Source: Massilia mucilaginosa (GTDB lineage: Bacteria; Pseudomonadota; Gammaproteobacteria; Burkholderiales; Burkholderiaceae_D). Taken from it: DNA of 64,000 bases. The notes beneath the pieces were generated by a model. It was not told where the DNA came from and ran no database searches. It worked only from the letters and a program-made list of their open reading frames with translations. Positions 37,158 to 46,600 of the stretch are shown piece after piece (the stretch's first letter is position 1; each line of letters opens with the position of its first letter). Position numbers and translations under genes: made by a program. The stretch is from contig NZ_WHJH01000003.1 in the NCBI RefSeq assembly GCF_011682145.1, forward strand, positions 235,513 to 299,512. The letters run 5' to 3'.

Positions 37158-39983
37158 ATGTTCCATATTAAATCGCTCGAACTGGTCCACTGGGATTACT
37201 GGCAACGGATCAAGAACATCCCGCTCGACGCCAAGATCATCACCATCGCCGGCCAGAACGGCTCCGGCAAGACCACCTTGCTCGACGCGCTGCGCACCCT
37301 GTTCGGCCTCGATTGCTCGATGGGCCGCACCTACAAGCACTACGCGCGCCACTCCGGCCAGCAGACCGCCTGGATTCGCTCGGTGGTCGACAACAAGGCG
37401 GTGGGGCGCCAGTTGTCGAACCGTCCGTTCCGCAGCTCCGGTTTTTTCAGCGACGATGAAGTCACCCTGTTCTGCAAGATCGAAAAGAACGGCGGCGACT
37501 GGAAGCGCCAGTACCTTATGCGTCCGGGGAATATCCAGATCGAGGAAGTAAGCGACGCCACCGACTGGCTCGGCGTCGAGAACTACCGCAAGCGCCTGCA
37601 CAACGCCGGCCTGTCGCCGGCCATGGCCAAGGTGCTGGCGCTGGAGCAGGGCGAAACCGACAAGCTGTGCGAATACGCGCCGCGCCAGCTGCTCGACCTG
37701 GTGTTCCAGGTCTTCGGCGACAAGGAAGTGCTGGACGCCTACGACGAGGCCAAGCGCCATCAGCGCGACACCGAGACGGAGCTGAAGCGCTTCGAAACCG
37801 AGTTGGAAGCCTCGCGTACCAACCTGGAAGGCCTGCGCCTGCGCGTGGCCAATTACCACCAGTGGGAAGACCTGCACAAGGAGCGCCGCAATCTGCTGGA
37901 AGAAGTTTTGCCGAGCCTCGAATATCACGAAGCGCGCGAAAAGGCGGCCAACGCCAGCCGCGCGCTGCGCGAAGCCCGCAAGCCGATGGCGCAAGCCGAC
38001 ACGCAGCTGATCGAAAAGCGCAACGCGCTGGCCGCGCAGGCCAAGGCGCTGTCGGACGCGCAGCAGCAGGAGACCTTGCTGGAGCAGGAAGCGACCGCCC
38101 TGGGCAGCCGCCTCACGCAAGTGAACGCCAAACTCAAACCGCTCGACAGCCTGCTCGAACAGAAGGAGCGCCTGCAAAAGCTGGCCGCCGATTCAGGGGC
38201 GGACATCGCCGAAGTGGCGGCCCAGCTTGACCAGAAAGAGGCCGAACTGACGCGCCAGCGCCAGGCGCGCGACGCCCTGGCCAGCCGCATCCTGACCGAA
38301 AAGTCGACCATCTCTGCCTTGCAGGGCAAGACCGCGATGCCCGAGCCGGACGCCGTGCGCGCCATGCGCCGCGCCCTGCGCGACGACGGCATTGCGCACG
38401 CGATGCTGTCCGATATCGTGGAAGTGACCGACCCCAAATGGCAGGGCGCGGTCGAAGGTGTGCTGGGCGGGTATGCCTCCGTGGTGCTGCTCGAACGCCC
38501 CAAGGATGCGGCGGCCGCGTACAGGCTGGCCGAGAAGGAGCGCTATCGCCACTTCATCGTCCCCGAGTGCATCAAGGCGCCCGTGACGAAAGATGACAGC
38601 CTGCTGTCGGTGGTGCGCTTTTCGGCCGCCGCTCCGCCATGGCTGATCGACCAGCTGCAGCGTATCGAACGGGTCGACTCGGTCGAGAAGGGCTTCAAGC
38701 TGCACCGCGACGCCGAGTGGATCACGCCGGACGCGTATCACCGCGAACGGCGCGGCGGACGTTCGCTGTTCGTCGAAGTATCGCGCTACCGCTTCGGCAC
38801 CGCCGGCCGCAGCCAGCGTATGGAAGCGCTGCAAAAGTCGCTGCCGGCGCTGGAAGCGCAGGAAGACGCGCTCACCATCACCGTCAGCAAACTCGCCTCG
38901 GAAGTGGGCGCGCTCAAGGCCCGTATCGCCGGCGTGGACGCGGCCAAGGAACTGGCGGCGCGCCAGGCCGAATTCGACGAAGCCCTGCGCGGCACCGTGC
39001 CGCTCAAGGCCGAGCGCATGGACGTGGGCACGCGCCTGGGCGAACTGCAGGCGCTGACCAAAGCGGCCACGGTGGCGCGCACGCGTGCCGACACGGTGTG
39101 GCAGAACGCGCGCATGACCCTGTCGGAGGCCGAAGCCGGCCTGCGGCTCGGCCACAAGCGCCAGATCGAACAGCGCGCCGACCATGCGCGCGCGCTGCTG
39201 GAACTGCGGCGCGCCTGGCGCCATCTGCCGCAAGGCTGGCGCAGGCTGGCGCGGCGCGCCGCGCTGGTGGCCGAACATCAGAATGCGCACCAGGTCGACC
39301 TGCGCGTGTCGTCGCTCGAACACAGCCTGGCGCGTGACGACTGGGAGCTCGATGCCACGGTCATCGACCAGCATCACCGCTTGAACGAGCAGTTGCAGGG
39401 CCGCCAGACCGAGACCGACGAGCGCCGTTACCAGAACAACCGCGCGATCGAAGCGACTGCGAACGCGCGCGGCGCGTATATCGAGCGGCTGCGCTACACC
39501 ATCAAGACCTACAGCAAGAACATCAAGGAGCTGGGGGAACTGGCGGGGATCGAGGTGCATGCAGACCCGGTCAAGCTGGAGAACGAAGACGTGCAGCTGT
39601 CGCAGGCCGGCCTGCATGTGCGCTTCAAGTTCGACGGCAAGGACCAGATCGGGATGAACGACGGCGAAGCGTCGGGCGGGCAGCAGGTGATGAAGTCGCT
39701 GGTGCTGCTGATTGGTTTGCTCAAATCCGAAGACGGATCGGGCGGGTTCGTGTTCATCGACGAACCGTTTGCCCACCTGGATATCCGGAACATTCAGCTG
39801 GTGGGTGAGTTCCTCAAGAACACCGAGGCGCAGTATCTGATGACGACGCCGCTGACGCACAACACGGACGTGTACGACCCGTCGGAGTTGACGCTCATTA
39901 CCAGCAAGAAGAAGAAAGACATGCCGTGGGCGCAGCCGATTTTCGTGCTGCAGCGGCGCGTGACGCCGGCGGTGGTGGCCTGA
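37158..39983 (+). CDS. MukB/MksB-like (JetC-like) SMC ATPase
   Basis: 941 residues. Walker A is GQNGSGKT (32-39) right behind a short strand, as in SMC heads. Two long coiled coils (about 190-390 and 560-830) enclose a compact hinge-like region (about 400-540; HAMLSDIVEVTDPKWQGAVEGVLG). The C-terminal head holds the signature ASGGQQVMKSLVLLIGLL (838-855) and Walker B FVFIDEPFAHLD with Asp868-Glu869. The protein is shorter than SMC or MukB (1,100-1,500), in the range of MksB. It should form an ATP-driven DNA-loop-extruding complex with the two upstream products. No JetD/MksG-like nuclease gene follows; a convergent membrane-protein gene does. Confidence 0.82.
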   Translation: MFHIKSLELVHWDYWQRIKNIPLDAKIITIAGQNGSGKTTLLDALRTLFGLDCSMGRTYKHYARHSGQQTAWIRSVVDNKAVGRQLSNRPFRSSGFFSDDEVTLFCKIEKNGGDWKRQYLMRPGNIQIEEVSDATDWLGVENYRKRLHNAGLSPAMAKVLALEQGETDKLCEYAPRQLLDLVFQVFGDKEVLDAYDEAKRHQRDTETELKRFETELEASRTNLEGLRLRVANYHQWEDLHKERRNLLEEVLPSLEYHEAREKAANASRALREARKPMAQADTQLIEKRNALAAQAKALSDAQQQETLLEQEATALGSRLTQVNAKLKPLDSLLEQKERLQKLAADSGADIAEVAAQLDQKEAELTRQRQARDALASRILTEKSTISALQGKTAMPEPDAVRAMRRALRDDGIAHAMLSDIVEVTDPKWQGAVEGVLGGYASVVLLERPKDAAAAYRLAEKERYRHFIVPECIKAPVTKDDSLLSVVRFSAAAPPWLIDQLQRIERVDSVEKGFKLHRDAEWITPDAYHRERRGGRSLFVEVSRYRFGTAGRSQRMEALQKSLPALEAQEDALTITVSKLASEVGALKARIAGVDAAKELAARQAEFDEALRGTVPLKAERMDVGTRLGELQALTKAATVARTRADTVWQNARMTLSEAEAGLRLGHKRQIEQRADHARALLELRRAWRHLPQGWRRLARRAALVAEHQNAHQVDLRVSSLEHSLARDDWELDATVIDQHHRLNEQLQGRQTETDERRYQNNRAIEATANARGAYIERLRYTIKTYSKNIKELGELAGIEVHADPVKLENEDVQLSQAGLHVRFKFDGKDQIGMNDGEASGGQQVMKSLVLLIGLLKSEDGSGGFVFIDEPFAHLDIRNIQLVGEFLKNTEAQYLMTTPLTHNTDVYDPSELTLITSKKKKDMPWAQPIFVLQRRVTPAVVA

Positions 39984-40016
39984 CGGTATAGTTCTTTAGC
40001 CGCTAGCCGTTGATCC

Positions 40017-40054
40017 GTCGTTCCCGCGCCAAGGCGGCCCTCGGCGGGAACGAC
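40017..40054. repeat. Hairpin related to the dRS3/REP-like repeats
   Basis: GTCGTTCCCGC (40017-40027) pairs perfectly with GCGGGAACGAC (40044-40054) over 11 bases with a 16-base loop. The arms share GTTCCC/GGGAAC with the doublet at 22315-22393. It stands between the convergent SMC gene and the membrane protein gene and may help end transcription. Confidence 0.7.
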
Positions 40055-40061
40055 GTGGCTT

Positions 40062-40568
40062 TCAAGCCGCGTTAATCGCCTTCTTCAAGGCCCGGCGCCA
40101 GCGGATCAAGCCCGCCGAATAGGTCCCGAAATACCCCGCCGTCAGCCCCAGCGCCAGCAAGGTGATGAAACTGTCGGTGAACCCCGGCGTCGGCACGCCG
40201 CTGCCCTGGTTCGCATAAATCTCCACCCCGATATACATCACCCTTGCGAAGAACAGCATCGCAATGACCATCCCCAAACGCGCATTCGGCGTGAAGTAGC
40301 AGGTGTCGTTTTCGAATTTGGTCAGGCGCAGCCCCCAGATCCCGTAAGCGATGCCGGCCGCCGTGCCCACTCCCAGCCATCCCAGTAGCGTCGGCCGCGA
40401 CATCACCTCCGACCCGGCCACCAGGATCATGGCCGCGAACACGCCCAGGCCCGTGTAATGGCGCGAGACGATCGAGCGCTGGCGCATCATCATGGCCTTG
40501 AGGCGCTGGTAAAAGCGCCACACCAGGAAGGGGGCGAGCACCAGCAGTGCGATAGTGGTAATTGACAT
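40062..40568 (-). CDS. Multi-spanning membrane protein of unknown function (CcdC/DUF1453-like, tentative)
   Basis: 168 residues with four or five hydrophobic segments. It starts MSITTIALLVLAPFLVWRFYQRLKAM, with HYTGLGVFAAMILVAGSEVM, LGVGTAAGIAYGIWGLRLTKF and LGMVIAMLFFARVMYIG following. The N-out helix followed by a basic loop (RLKAMMMRQR) resembles CcdC/DUF1453 proteins. The protein has no recognised catalytic residues. The ATG at 40568 is divergent from the peptidase gene. Confidence 0.6.
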   Translation of the reverse strand: MSITTIALLVLAPFLVWRFYQRLKAMMMRQRSIVSRHYTGLGVFAAMILVAGSEVMSRPTLLGWLGVGTAAGIAYGIWGLRLTKFENDTCYFTPNARLGMVIAMLFFARVMYIGVEIYANQGSGVPTPGFTDSFITLLALGLTAGYFGTYSAGLIRWRRALKKAINAA

Positions 40569-40735
40569 GGCGTTTGCGAATCCGGTCCTGAAACACGCAT
40601 TATAAACGCCCGTCGCAGCGCCTTGACTCCACCCGCCCTGCATACCGTACGCCCCGTAAATACGGGATAAGAGCGGATTGACAAGCCCGCCAGTAGTGCG
40701 CAAGATGGAGGATCGCCTACACCCGAGACTCCTCC

Positions 40736-43183
40736 ATGCGCCACCGCCTCCCGATCGTCCCGCTGACCATGTCCCTGCTCGCCGCCGCATCGAATGCGCA
40801 TTCCCAGTACCAGCTGCCGCCGGCGCAATTGCAAGCCATTGTCGACGCGCCGCGCGCACCGGCGCTGGGCCTGTCCCCGCAGCGTAACCTGGCCATGATG
40901 GTCGATACTCCGGCCCTGCCCAGCATCGCCGAAGTGGCGCAGCCCGAACTCAAACTGGCCGGCCTGCGCATCAATCCGCGCACCTATTCGCCGAGCCGCT
41001 TCAGTTTCGGCACGGGTCTCAAGCTGCTCGATATCGCGACCCAGAAGGAAATCAAGATCATGGGCCTGCCGCGCCAGCTGCGCCTGGCCGACACGGCCTG
41101 GTCGCCCGACCAGCGCTACCTGGCATTCACCCACGTTACCTATGCCGACCGCGATGGCGCCTCCGGCGTCGAACTGTGGCTGGTCGATATCAACACCCGC
41201 ATCGCCCGCCGCCTGACCGCGCAGCCGCTGTCCTACCTGGCCGGCTCGGGGTTTTCGTGGATGCCGGACGCCAAAGGCCTGCTGGTGCACTTCAAGCCGA
41301 TCGGGCGCGGCAAGGCGCCGCAAGCGACGGGCATACCGGGTGGGCCGATCCTGCAGGACAGCCAGGTGAGCGTCGGCGCGCGCCAGCTGCGCACCTACCA
41401 GGACCTGCTCAAAAATGAAGAAGACGCGCGCCTGTTCGAGCATTACGCCAGCTCGCAACTGGCGCTGGTCGACCTGTCGGGCAAGCTGCGCCTGATCGGC
41501 AACCCGGACATGTACACCGACGTCACGGTCGCGCCGAACGGCAAGCTGCTGCTGTCGTCCGTGCTGCAGCGCCCCTTTTCGTACGTGGTGCCGGCATCGG
41601 CCTTTCCGCGCCAGGTCGTCGTGCGCGACCTGACCGGCAAGCAGGTGCACCTGGTGGTCAACAAGCCGCTCGAAGAAGGCCTGCCGCCCGGGAACGACGC
41701 CGTGTCGGCCGGCGTGCGCAAGGTCAGCTGGCGCGTCGACGCCCCGGCCACCCTGGTCTGGGCCGAAGCGCAAGATGGCGGCGACCCGGCCAAGGCCGCC
41801 GAAGTGCGCGACATCGTCTATGCGCACGCGGCGCCGTTTCTTGGCGAGCCGGCCGTGCTGGCCAAACTCGGTTCGCGCTACGATCGGGTCGTGTGGGGCA
41901 ATGGCGACGTGGCCTTGCTGGGCGAGGGCTGGTACAAGACGCGCGCCGTCAAGATCTGGCGCATCCACCCGGAACAGCAGGCGGTGGCGCCGGAGCTGCT
42001 GTTTTCGTACTCCGCCGAAGACCGCTACAACGATCCCGGTTCGCCCGTCACCATGCCCGACGCCGCCGGCCGTCCGCGGCTCGTGATCGGCGCCGATTCG
42101 ACCATCCTGTTGGGCGGCAGCGGCGCCTCGAACGAAGGCGACCGCCCGTTCCTGGACCGCTTCAACCTCACCAGCAAGGCCAAGGAGCGCCTGTTCCAGA
42201 GCGAGGCGCCGTATTACGAAAGCATTGTCACGGTGCTCAGCGACGACGGTTCGCGCCTGTTGACCACGCGCGAGTCGCCTACCGAGCGCCCGAACTTTTA
42301 TGTGCGCGACCTGAAACGCAGCGGCGCGGCGCAACTGACGGCGCTGACCAACTTCCCGCATCCGACCCCGCAGCTAAAGGATGTGCAGAAGGAGCAGATC
42401 CGCTACAAGCGCGCCGATGGCGTCGACCTGACCGCCACCCTGATGCTGCCGCCGAATTACGAAGCCAAGCGCGATGGCCCGCTGCCGCTGCTGATGTGGG
42501 CCTATCCGCAAGACTTCAAGAGCGCCAGCGCGGCCAGCCAGACCACCGGTTCGCCATTCCGCTTCAACGCCATCAGCTACTGGGGGCCGGCGCCGATGCT
42601 GGCGATGGGCTATGCGGTGCTCGATAACCCGTCGATGCCGATCGTCGGCGCCGGCGAGGCCGAACCGAACGACAGCTACCTGCCGCAGCTGGTCGCCAAT
42701 GCCGAAGCGGCGGTCGAGGAAGTGGTGCGGCGCGGCGTGGCCGAGCGCCACCGCATCGCCATCGGCGGGCACTCGTACGGCGCTTTCATGACCGGCAATT
42801 TGCTGGCGCATACGCGCCTGTTCAAGGCCGGCGTGGCGCGCAGCGGCGCCTACAACCGCACGCTCACGCCGTTCGGCTTCCAGTCCGAAGAGCGCGAGTT
42901 CTGGAAGGCCAGGGACGTTTATCAAGCCATGTCGCCATTCAATAACGCCGACAAGATCAAGGATGCGCTGCTGCTGATCCACGGCGAGCAGGATAACAAT
43001 TCGGGCACTTTCCCGATGCAGAGCGAGCGCATGTTCCAGGCCATGAAGGGCCTGGGCGGCACGGCGCGCCTGGTGATGCTGCCGAACGAAAGCCACGCCT
43101 ACCGCGCACGCGAATCGATCATGCACATGCTGTACGAGACCAATTCCTGGCTCGACAAGTACGTCAAGAACGCCAAGCCGTAA
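40736..43183 (+). CDS. Exported S9-family prolyl-oligopeptidase-type peptidase
   Basis: 815 residues with a signal peptide (cut near SNAHS-QY). A beta-propeller-like region spans about 60-520 (TAWSPDQRYLAFTH and similar repeats). The alpha/beta hydrolase domain spans about 540-815. The catalytic triad is visible: Ser680 in GGHSYGAF, Asp753 in LIHGEQDNNS and His787 in NESHAYRAR. The sequence resembles the glutamyl endopeptidase/dipeptidyl peptidase branch (S9D-like). It should cut peptides in the periplasm or outside the cell. A stem-loop follows the stop codon. Confidence 0.92.
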   Translation: MRHRLPIVPLTMSLLAAASNAHSQYQLPPAQLQAIVDAPRAPALGLSPQRNLAMMVDTPALPSIAEVAQPELKLAGLRINPRTYSPSRFSFGTGLKLLDIATQKEIKIMGLPRQLRLADTAWSPDQRYLAFTHVTYADRDGASGVELWLVDINTRIARRLTAQPLSYLAGSGFSWMPDAKGLLVHFKPIGRGKAPQATGIPGGPILQDSQVSVGARQLRTYQDLLKNEEDARLFEHYASSQLALVDLSGKLRLIGNPDMYTDVTVAPNGKLLLSSVLQRPFSYVVPASAFPRQVVVRDLTGKQVHLVVNKPLEEGLPPGNDAVSAGVRKVSWRVDAPATLVWAEAQDGGDPAKAAEVRDIVYAHAAPFLGEPAVLAKLGSRYDRVVWGNGDVALLGEGWYKTRAVKIWRIHPEQQAVAPELLFSYSAEDRYNDPGSPVTMPDAAGRPRLVIGADSTILLGGSGASNEGDRPFLDRFNLTSKAKERLFQSEAPYYESIVTVLSDDGSRLLTTRESPTERPNFYVRDLKRSGAAQLTALTNFPHPTPQLKDVQKEQIRYKRADGVDLTATLMLPPNYEAKRDGPLPLLMWAYPQDFKSASAASQTTGSPFRFNAISYWGPAPMLAMGYAVLDNPSMPIVGAGEAEPNDSYLPQLVANAEAAVEEVVRRGVAERHRIAIGGHSYGAFMTGNLLAHTRLFKAGVARSGAYNRTLTPFGFQSEEREFWKARDVYQAMSPFNNADKIKDALLLIHGEQDNNSGTFPMQSERMFQAMKGLGGTARLVMLPNESHAYRARESIMHMLYETNSWLDKYVKNAKP

Positions 43184-43187
43184 ACGA

Positions 43188-43218
43188 TACAAGGGGCCGC
43201 TGATGGCGGCCCCTTGTA
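43188..43218 (+). terminator. Stem-loop after the S9 peptidase gene
   Basis: A perfect 13-base stem (43188-43200 with 43206-43218) with a 5-base loop TGATG begins five bases after the stop codon. No T-run follows, so it may be a weak terminator or an RNA-stabilising hairpin. Confidence 0.65.
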
Positions 43219-43291
43219 GACTGTCCAAGCGTACGGCCCCGCCGCGACGCTTGTGATAATGTCATCGCTCCACCAACCAGGAGCGACCCCC

Positions 43292-43453
43292 ATGAACCCA
43301 GCAGCCATCGAAGCCCATCGCGCACCGGACCCGGTGCCGGTCGACGAGCCCTCTCCCGAGCCGTTCGACAATCCCCACCCGCATCATCCGCCCACCAGGC
43401 ACCCGCAGGACGACGATCCGGTGCCCGACCCGAAGCCGAGCACCTTTTTCTGA
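43292..43453 (+). CDS. Small Pro/Asp/His-rich protein
   Basis: 53 residues from an ATG with AGGAG about 8 bases upstream. The sequence is unusual (MNPAAIEAHRAPDPVPVDEP, then FDNPHPHHPPTRHPQDDDPV, ending PSTFF) and is probably disordered. Histidine and aspartate density suggests possible metal binding, which is only a guess. The gene converges on the small gene behind tamB. No family recognised. Confidence 0.55.
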   Translation: MNPAAIEAHRAPDPVPVDEPSPEPFDNPHPHHPPTRHPQDDDPVPDPKPSTFF

Positions 43454-43465
43454 TCCGGCGGGACC

Positions 43466-43663
43466 TCAAGCCGTCGTTGGCGGCGCCGCCGGATCGCCGG
43501 GCGGCGCATCGACGCCCGGCGCATCGACGCCCGGCGCATCCGGCTCCAGCGGCTCCCCGTCCAGCAGGTCCTTGAGCGTGGTTCGGGTCACAAAGCGCGG
43601 CAGCGGCAAGGCCGTCCGCTCATCGTCCGAAACAAAGCGTACCTTTGCCGAGTCCTTGTTCAT
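43466..43663 (-). CDS. Small protein encoded directly behind tamB
   Basis: 65 residues from an ATG with AAGGAGA upstream on the minus strand, 11 bases after the tamB stop codon. The first part looks folded (KVRFVSDDERTALPLPRFVTRTTLKDLLDG). The end repeats APGVD twice and is Pro/Ala/Asp rich. The strong ribosome site and operon position support a real gene. No family recognised. Confidence 0.6.
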   Translation of the reverse strand: MNKDSAKVRFVSDDERTALPLPRFVTRTTLKDLLDGEPLEPDAPGVDAPGVDAPPGDPAAPPTTA

Positions 43664-43674
43664 CTCATCTCTCC

Positions 43675-46600
43675 TTAATCGAAGGCCCACGAATAGAGCA
43701 CGTCGAGCGCGGTGTTGGTCCCGGTCTGGAACTGCAGGGTGATGCGCGGATTGAGCTTGTAGCGAATCTTGACCAGGCTCGATGCGGTCGTCGCTCCCTG
43801 CTCGAAACTGAGGTAGGCGCGCGACGAAATGCGCTTGCCGACCGTGACCACGGTGCTTTCGAGCCCCTTGGCCTGCGACAGTCCCAGTTCATCGACGCCC
43901 AGCGAATTGGCCAGGCGCGACTGGAACCCGCCGCCGCTGCCCGAGCCGCCCAGCAGGGCGCCGGCGGCGGCGCTGAGCAGGCCCGCCTCGTTGCCCGACG
44001 TCGCTTCCATCCCATGCCCCAGCACCAGCCATGACAGTTTTTCGCTGTCCGGCACCGACGGCGTCGATACCAGCTTGGCCACCGGCGACAGCGCCGAGCC
44101 GCGCACTTCGACGCCCGCTTCGACGTTGGTCTCGGAGAGCTGCTCGCCCTCGGGGCGGCGCCGCACCGCGCGGATGTTCAGGGCCGGATTGTCGGCCGGG
44201 CCGCTGAAGGTCAGCACGCCGCGTTCGATGTCCAGGTTCTGCCCATACGCCTTGTAGGTGCCGCTGGCCACGCGGATCGATCCGTTGGCGCGCGGCGGAC
44301 GCCCGCCGGTGGTGCGCACGCGCAGCGATCCGGCCAGTTCGGCGTCGATGCCCATGCCGCGCAGGCGGAAGGCGTTGCCCAGGTCCGCTTCGAGGTCCAT
44401 CGTCAGCGGCATGCTCGGTTCGGTCTTGACCGCCGGCGTGCCCACCCCGGCCCGTCCCAGCACGATTACGTCGTCCGAGAGGGTGGGGCGGCCCTGCGGC
44501 GCCAGTTCGATCAGCGCGCGGTCGGCTTTGAATTTGCCTTCCAGCGAGAAGCGCTTGGCGTCGCGGATCAGGGTGCTCTGGCCGCTGACGACCACGGTGC
44601 GGTCGGGACGCGACAGGATTTCGAGCTTGTCGGCCACCAGTTTCAACTGCATGGTCGCTTCGCCGCCGGCAAAGCGCACCGCGCCGTCGGCCAGCGCCGT
44701 GCCTTGCACGCCGTCGAAACTGAGGCGTTGCAGCAGCAGCTGGTCGCCGGTGAGCTTGGCGCGCAACTGGCCGTTACTGAGCTTGACGCCCTGTTCGGCC
44801 CAGCGCAGCGCCAGCTTGTCGCCATCGACGCTGCCGTTCAGGGTCGGCGTGCCGACCGTGCCGCCGCCGGTCAGCGCGAGTTTGAGCGCGCCGTCCAGTT
44901 CCAGCCCCGGTTGCCCGGTGAACGGCGCCAGCCACGCGATCGAGACCATGTCGGCGTTGGCCGTCATTTTCAGGGGGCTGGCGTTACCCAGCCGGCCTTC
45001 GAGCATTTGCGCGGTGGCGTCGACGCTGGCCTGGCCGATGCGGGTGCCGTCGACCCTGGCCTGCATGCGCAGCGCGCCTTTCGCGACGTCGGCGCGCAGG
45101 TCGAGCGTGCGCAGTCCGAGCACCACCGGCACTTCGGCGCCGGCGATCACGTCGCCGCTTTCGCGGAACACGTGCAGCATGCCGTTCAGGGCCGGCGTGG
45201 CGCCATTCGGCGCCTGCATGTCGAGCGACCAGTCGGCCCCAAGCAGCAGGTTGCCGCTGATGGCGTCGCGCATGCCGGGCGAGAATTGCGCCAGGTAGGT
45301 GAGCGGCACGCCGGCGGCCACGCCCTTGCTGGTCCAGTGCGGGCCGTTCTTGTCGAGCGACTGGACGCTCACGCTGCCGTTGGGAAGCTTGATCACCGCG
45401 TTGCTCATGCCGATCTGCTGCGGCCTGGCCAGGCCGGCCACGCCGTCGCCCGGAGCGACCGCGATGCGCAGCGGGACCGGCGCCTGCAGCGCGAATGCGT
45501 AGCGGCCCTTGTTTTGCAGCGCCGCCACGGTGCCGGTCCAGGCGCTGTTGGCCCAGCCGCCGCGGATCTCGCCGTTGGCGTCGAACGCGTCGCTGCGCGC
45601 GCCCAGGCGCAGCACGTGGGCGCCGCGCGTGCCGCTCGTTTGCAGGTGCGCGCTGTCGATGCGGGTGTCGCCGCTGACGTACTCGGTAATCGCAATGTCG
45701 CTCACCAGCGGATCGTCCTGCCCGCGCCCGCTGCCAAGCGTGGCGCTGGCGCGCAGGGTCTTGACCTGGTGCTTGCCGAGTACCTTGAGGTTCTGGCCTT
45801 CCAGCGCGGCGCTGACGGCCGGCGCGGCCATCGTGCCCGAGACGGTGCCGGAACCTTTGAGCACGCCGCCGTAGTCGGGGCCGAGCGCGGCCAGTTGCGG
45901 CGCGTCGATGCGCCAGTCAAGCTTGTCGGACGCGGCGCCGAAGCTGCCCTTGGCGGCCACGATGTTCGGACCCACGTGCAGGTCGACGTCGGCGTTCGAG
46001 ACGTGTTTTGCGTCGGCCGCCACCTTGGCGTGGCCCCAGAACGGCGAGTTGGCCAGGGTCGATGGCTGCAAGGCCAGATCCAGGTTGCCGCGCCAGTCGG
46101 GGCCGGAGCGGCCGGTGACATCAAAACTGCCGTTGATGCTGCCCGCCAGGGGCGAACCGAAAGCGGCCGGATTGAAGCGCTGCGCCGTGCCGGCCGCCTT
46201 GAGGTCGACCGCGCCTTTGTCTAGCCATGCTTCGCCGGTCGCGTGCAGCAGGCTGTTATTGGCCTTGCGCGCCGCCGCCACCCAGCCAAGGCCGGTCGCG
46301 TCGACTTCAAAAGTGGTGCGCGGCGCGGCCATGGTGCCGGTGACGACGCCGTTGGCCGCCAGCGCACCGTACAAATCGCTGCGCGCGGCCGCCAGGTCGG
46401 TGGCGTTGACCTTCCAGGTGAGTTTTTCGCCCGCTGCGCCGAACGAGCCGGCCAGTTCCGCCGTGTTCTTGCCCAGTGCGAGCGTGGCGGCCACGCCGCT
46501 GATGTGGGTGGCGTCGGCATTGAGCTTGCCTTTGCCCGACAGCGGCTGGTCGAACAGGCGGCTTGGCCGCAGCGCAAAATCGGCCGCCACTTTCCACGCC

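Noticed and set aside
39984..40568. A jetD/mksG nuclease gene completing a Wadjet system
   Set aside because: The gene here is on the other strand and encodes a small multi-spanning membrane protein without acidic toprim motifs.
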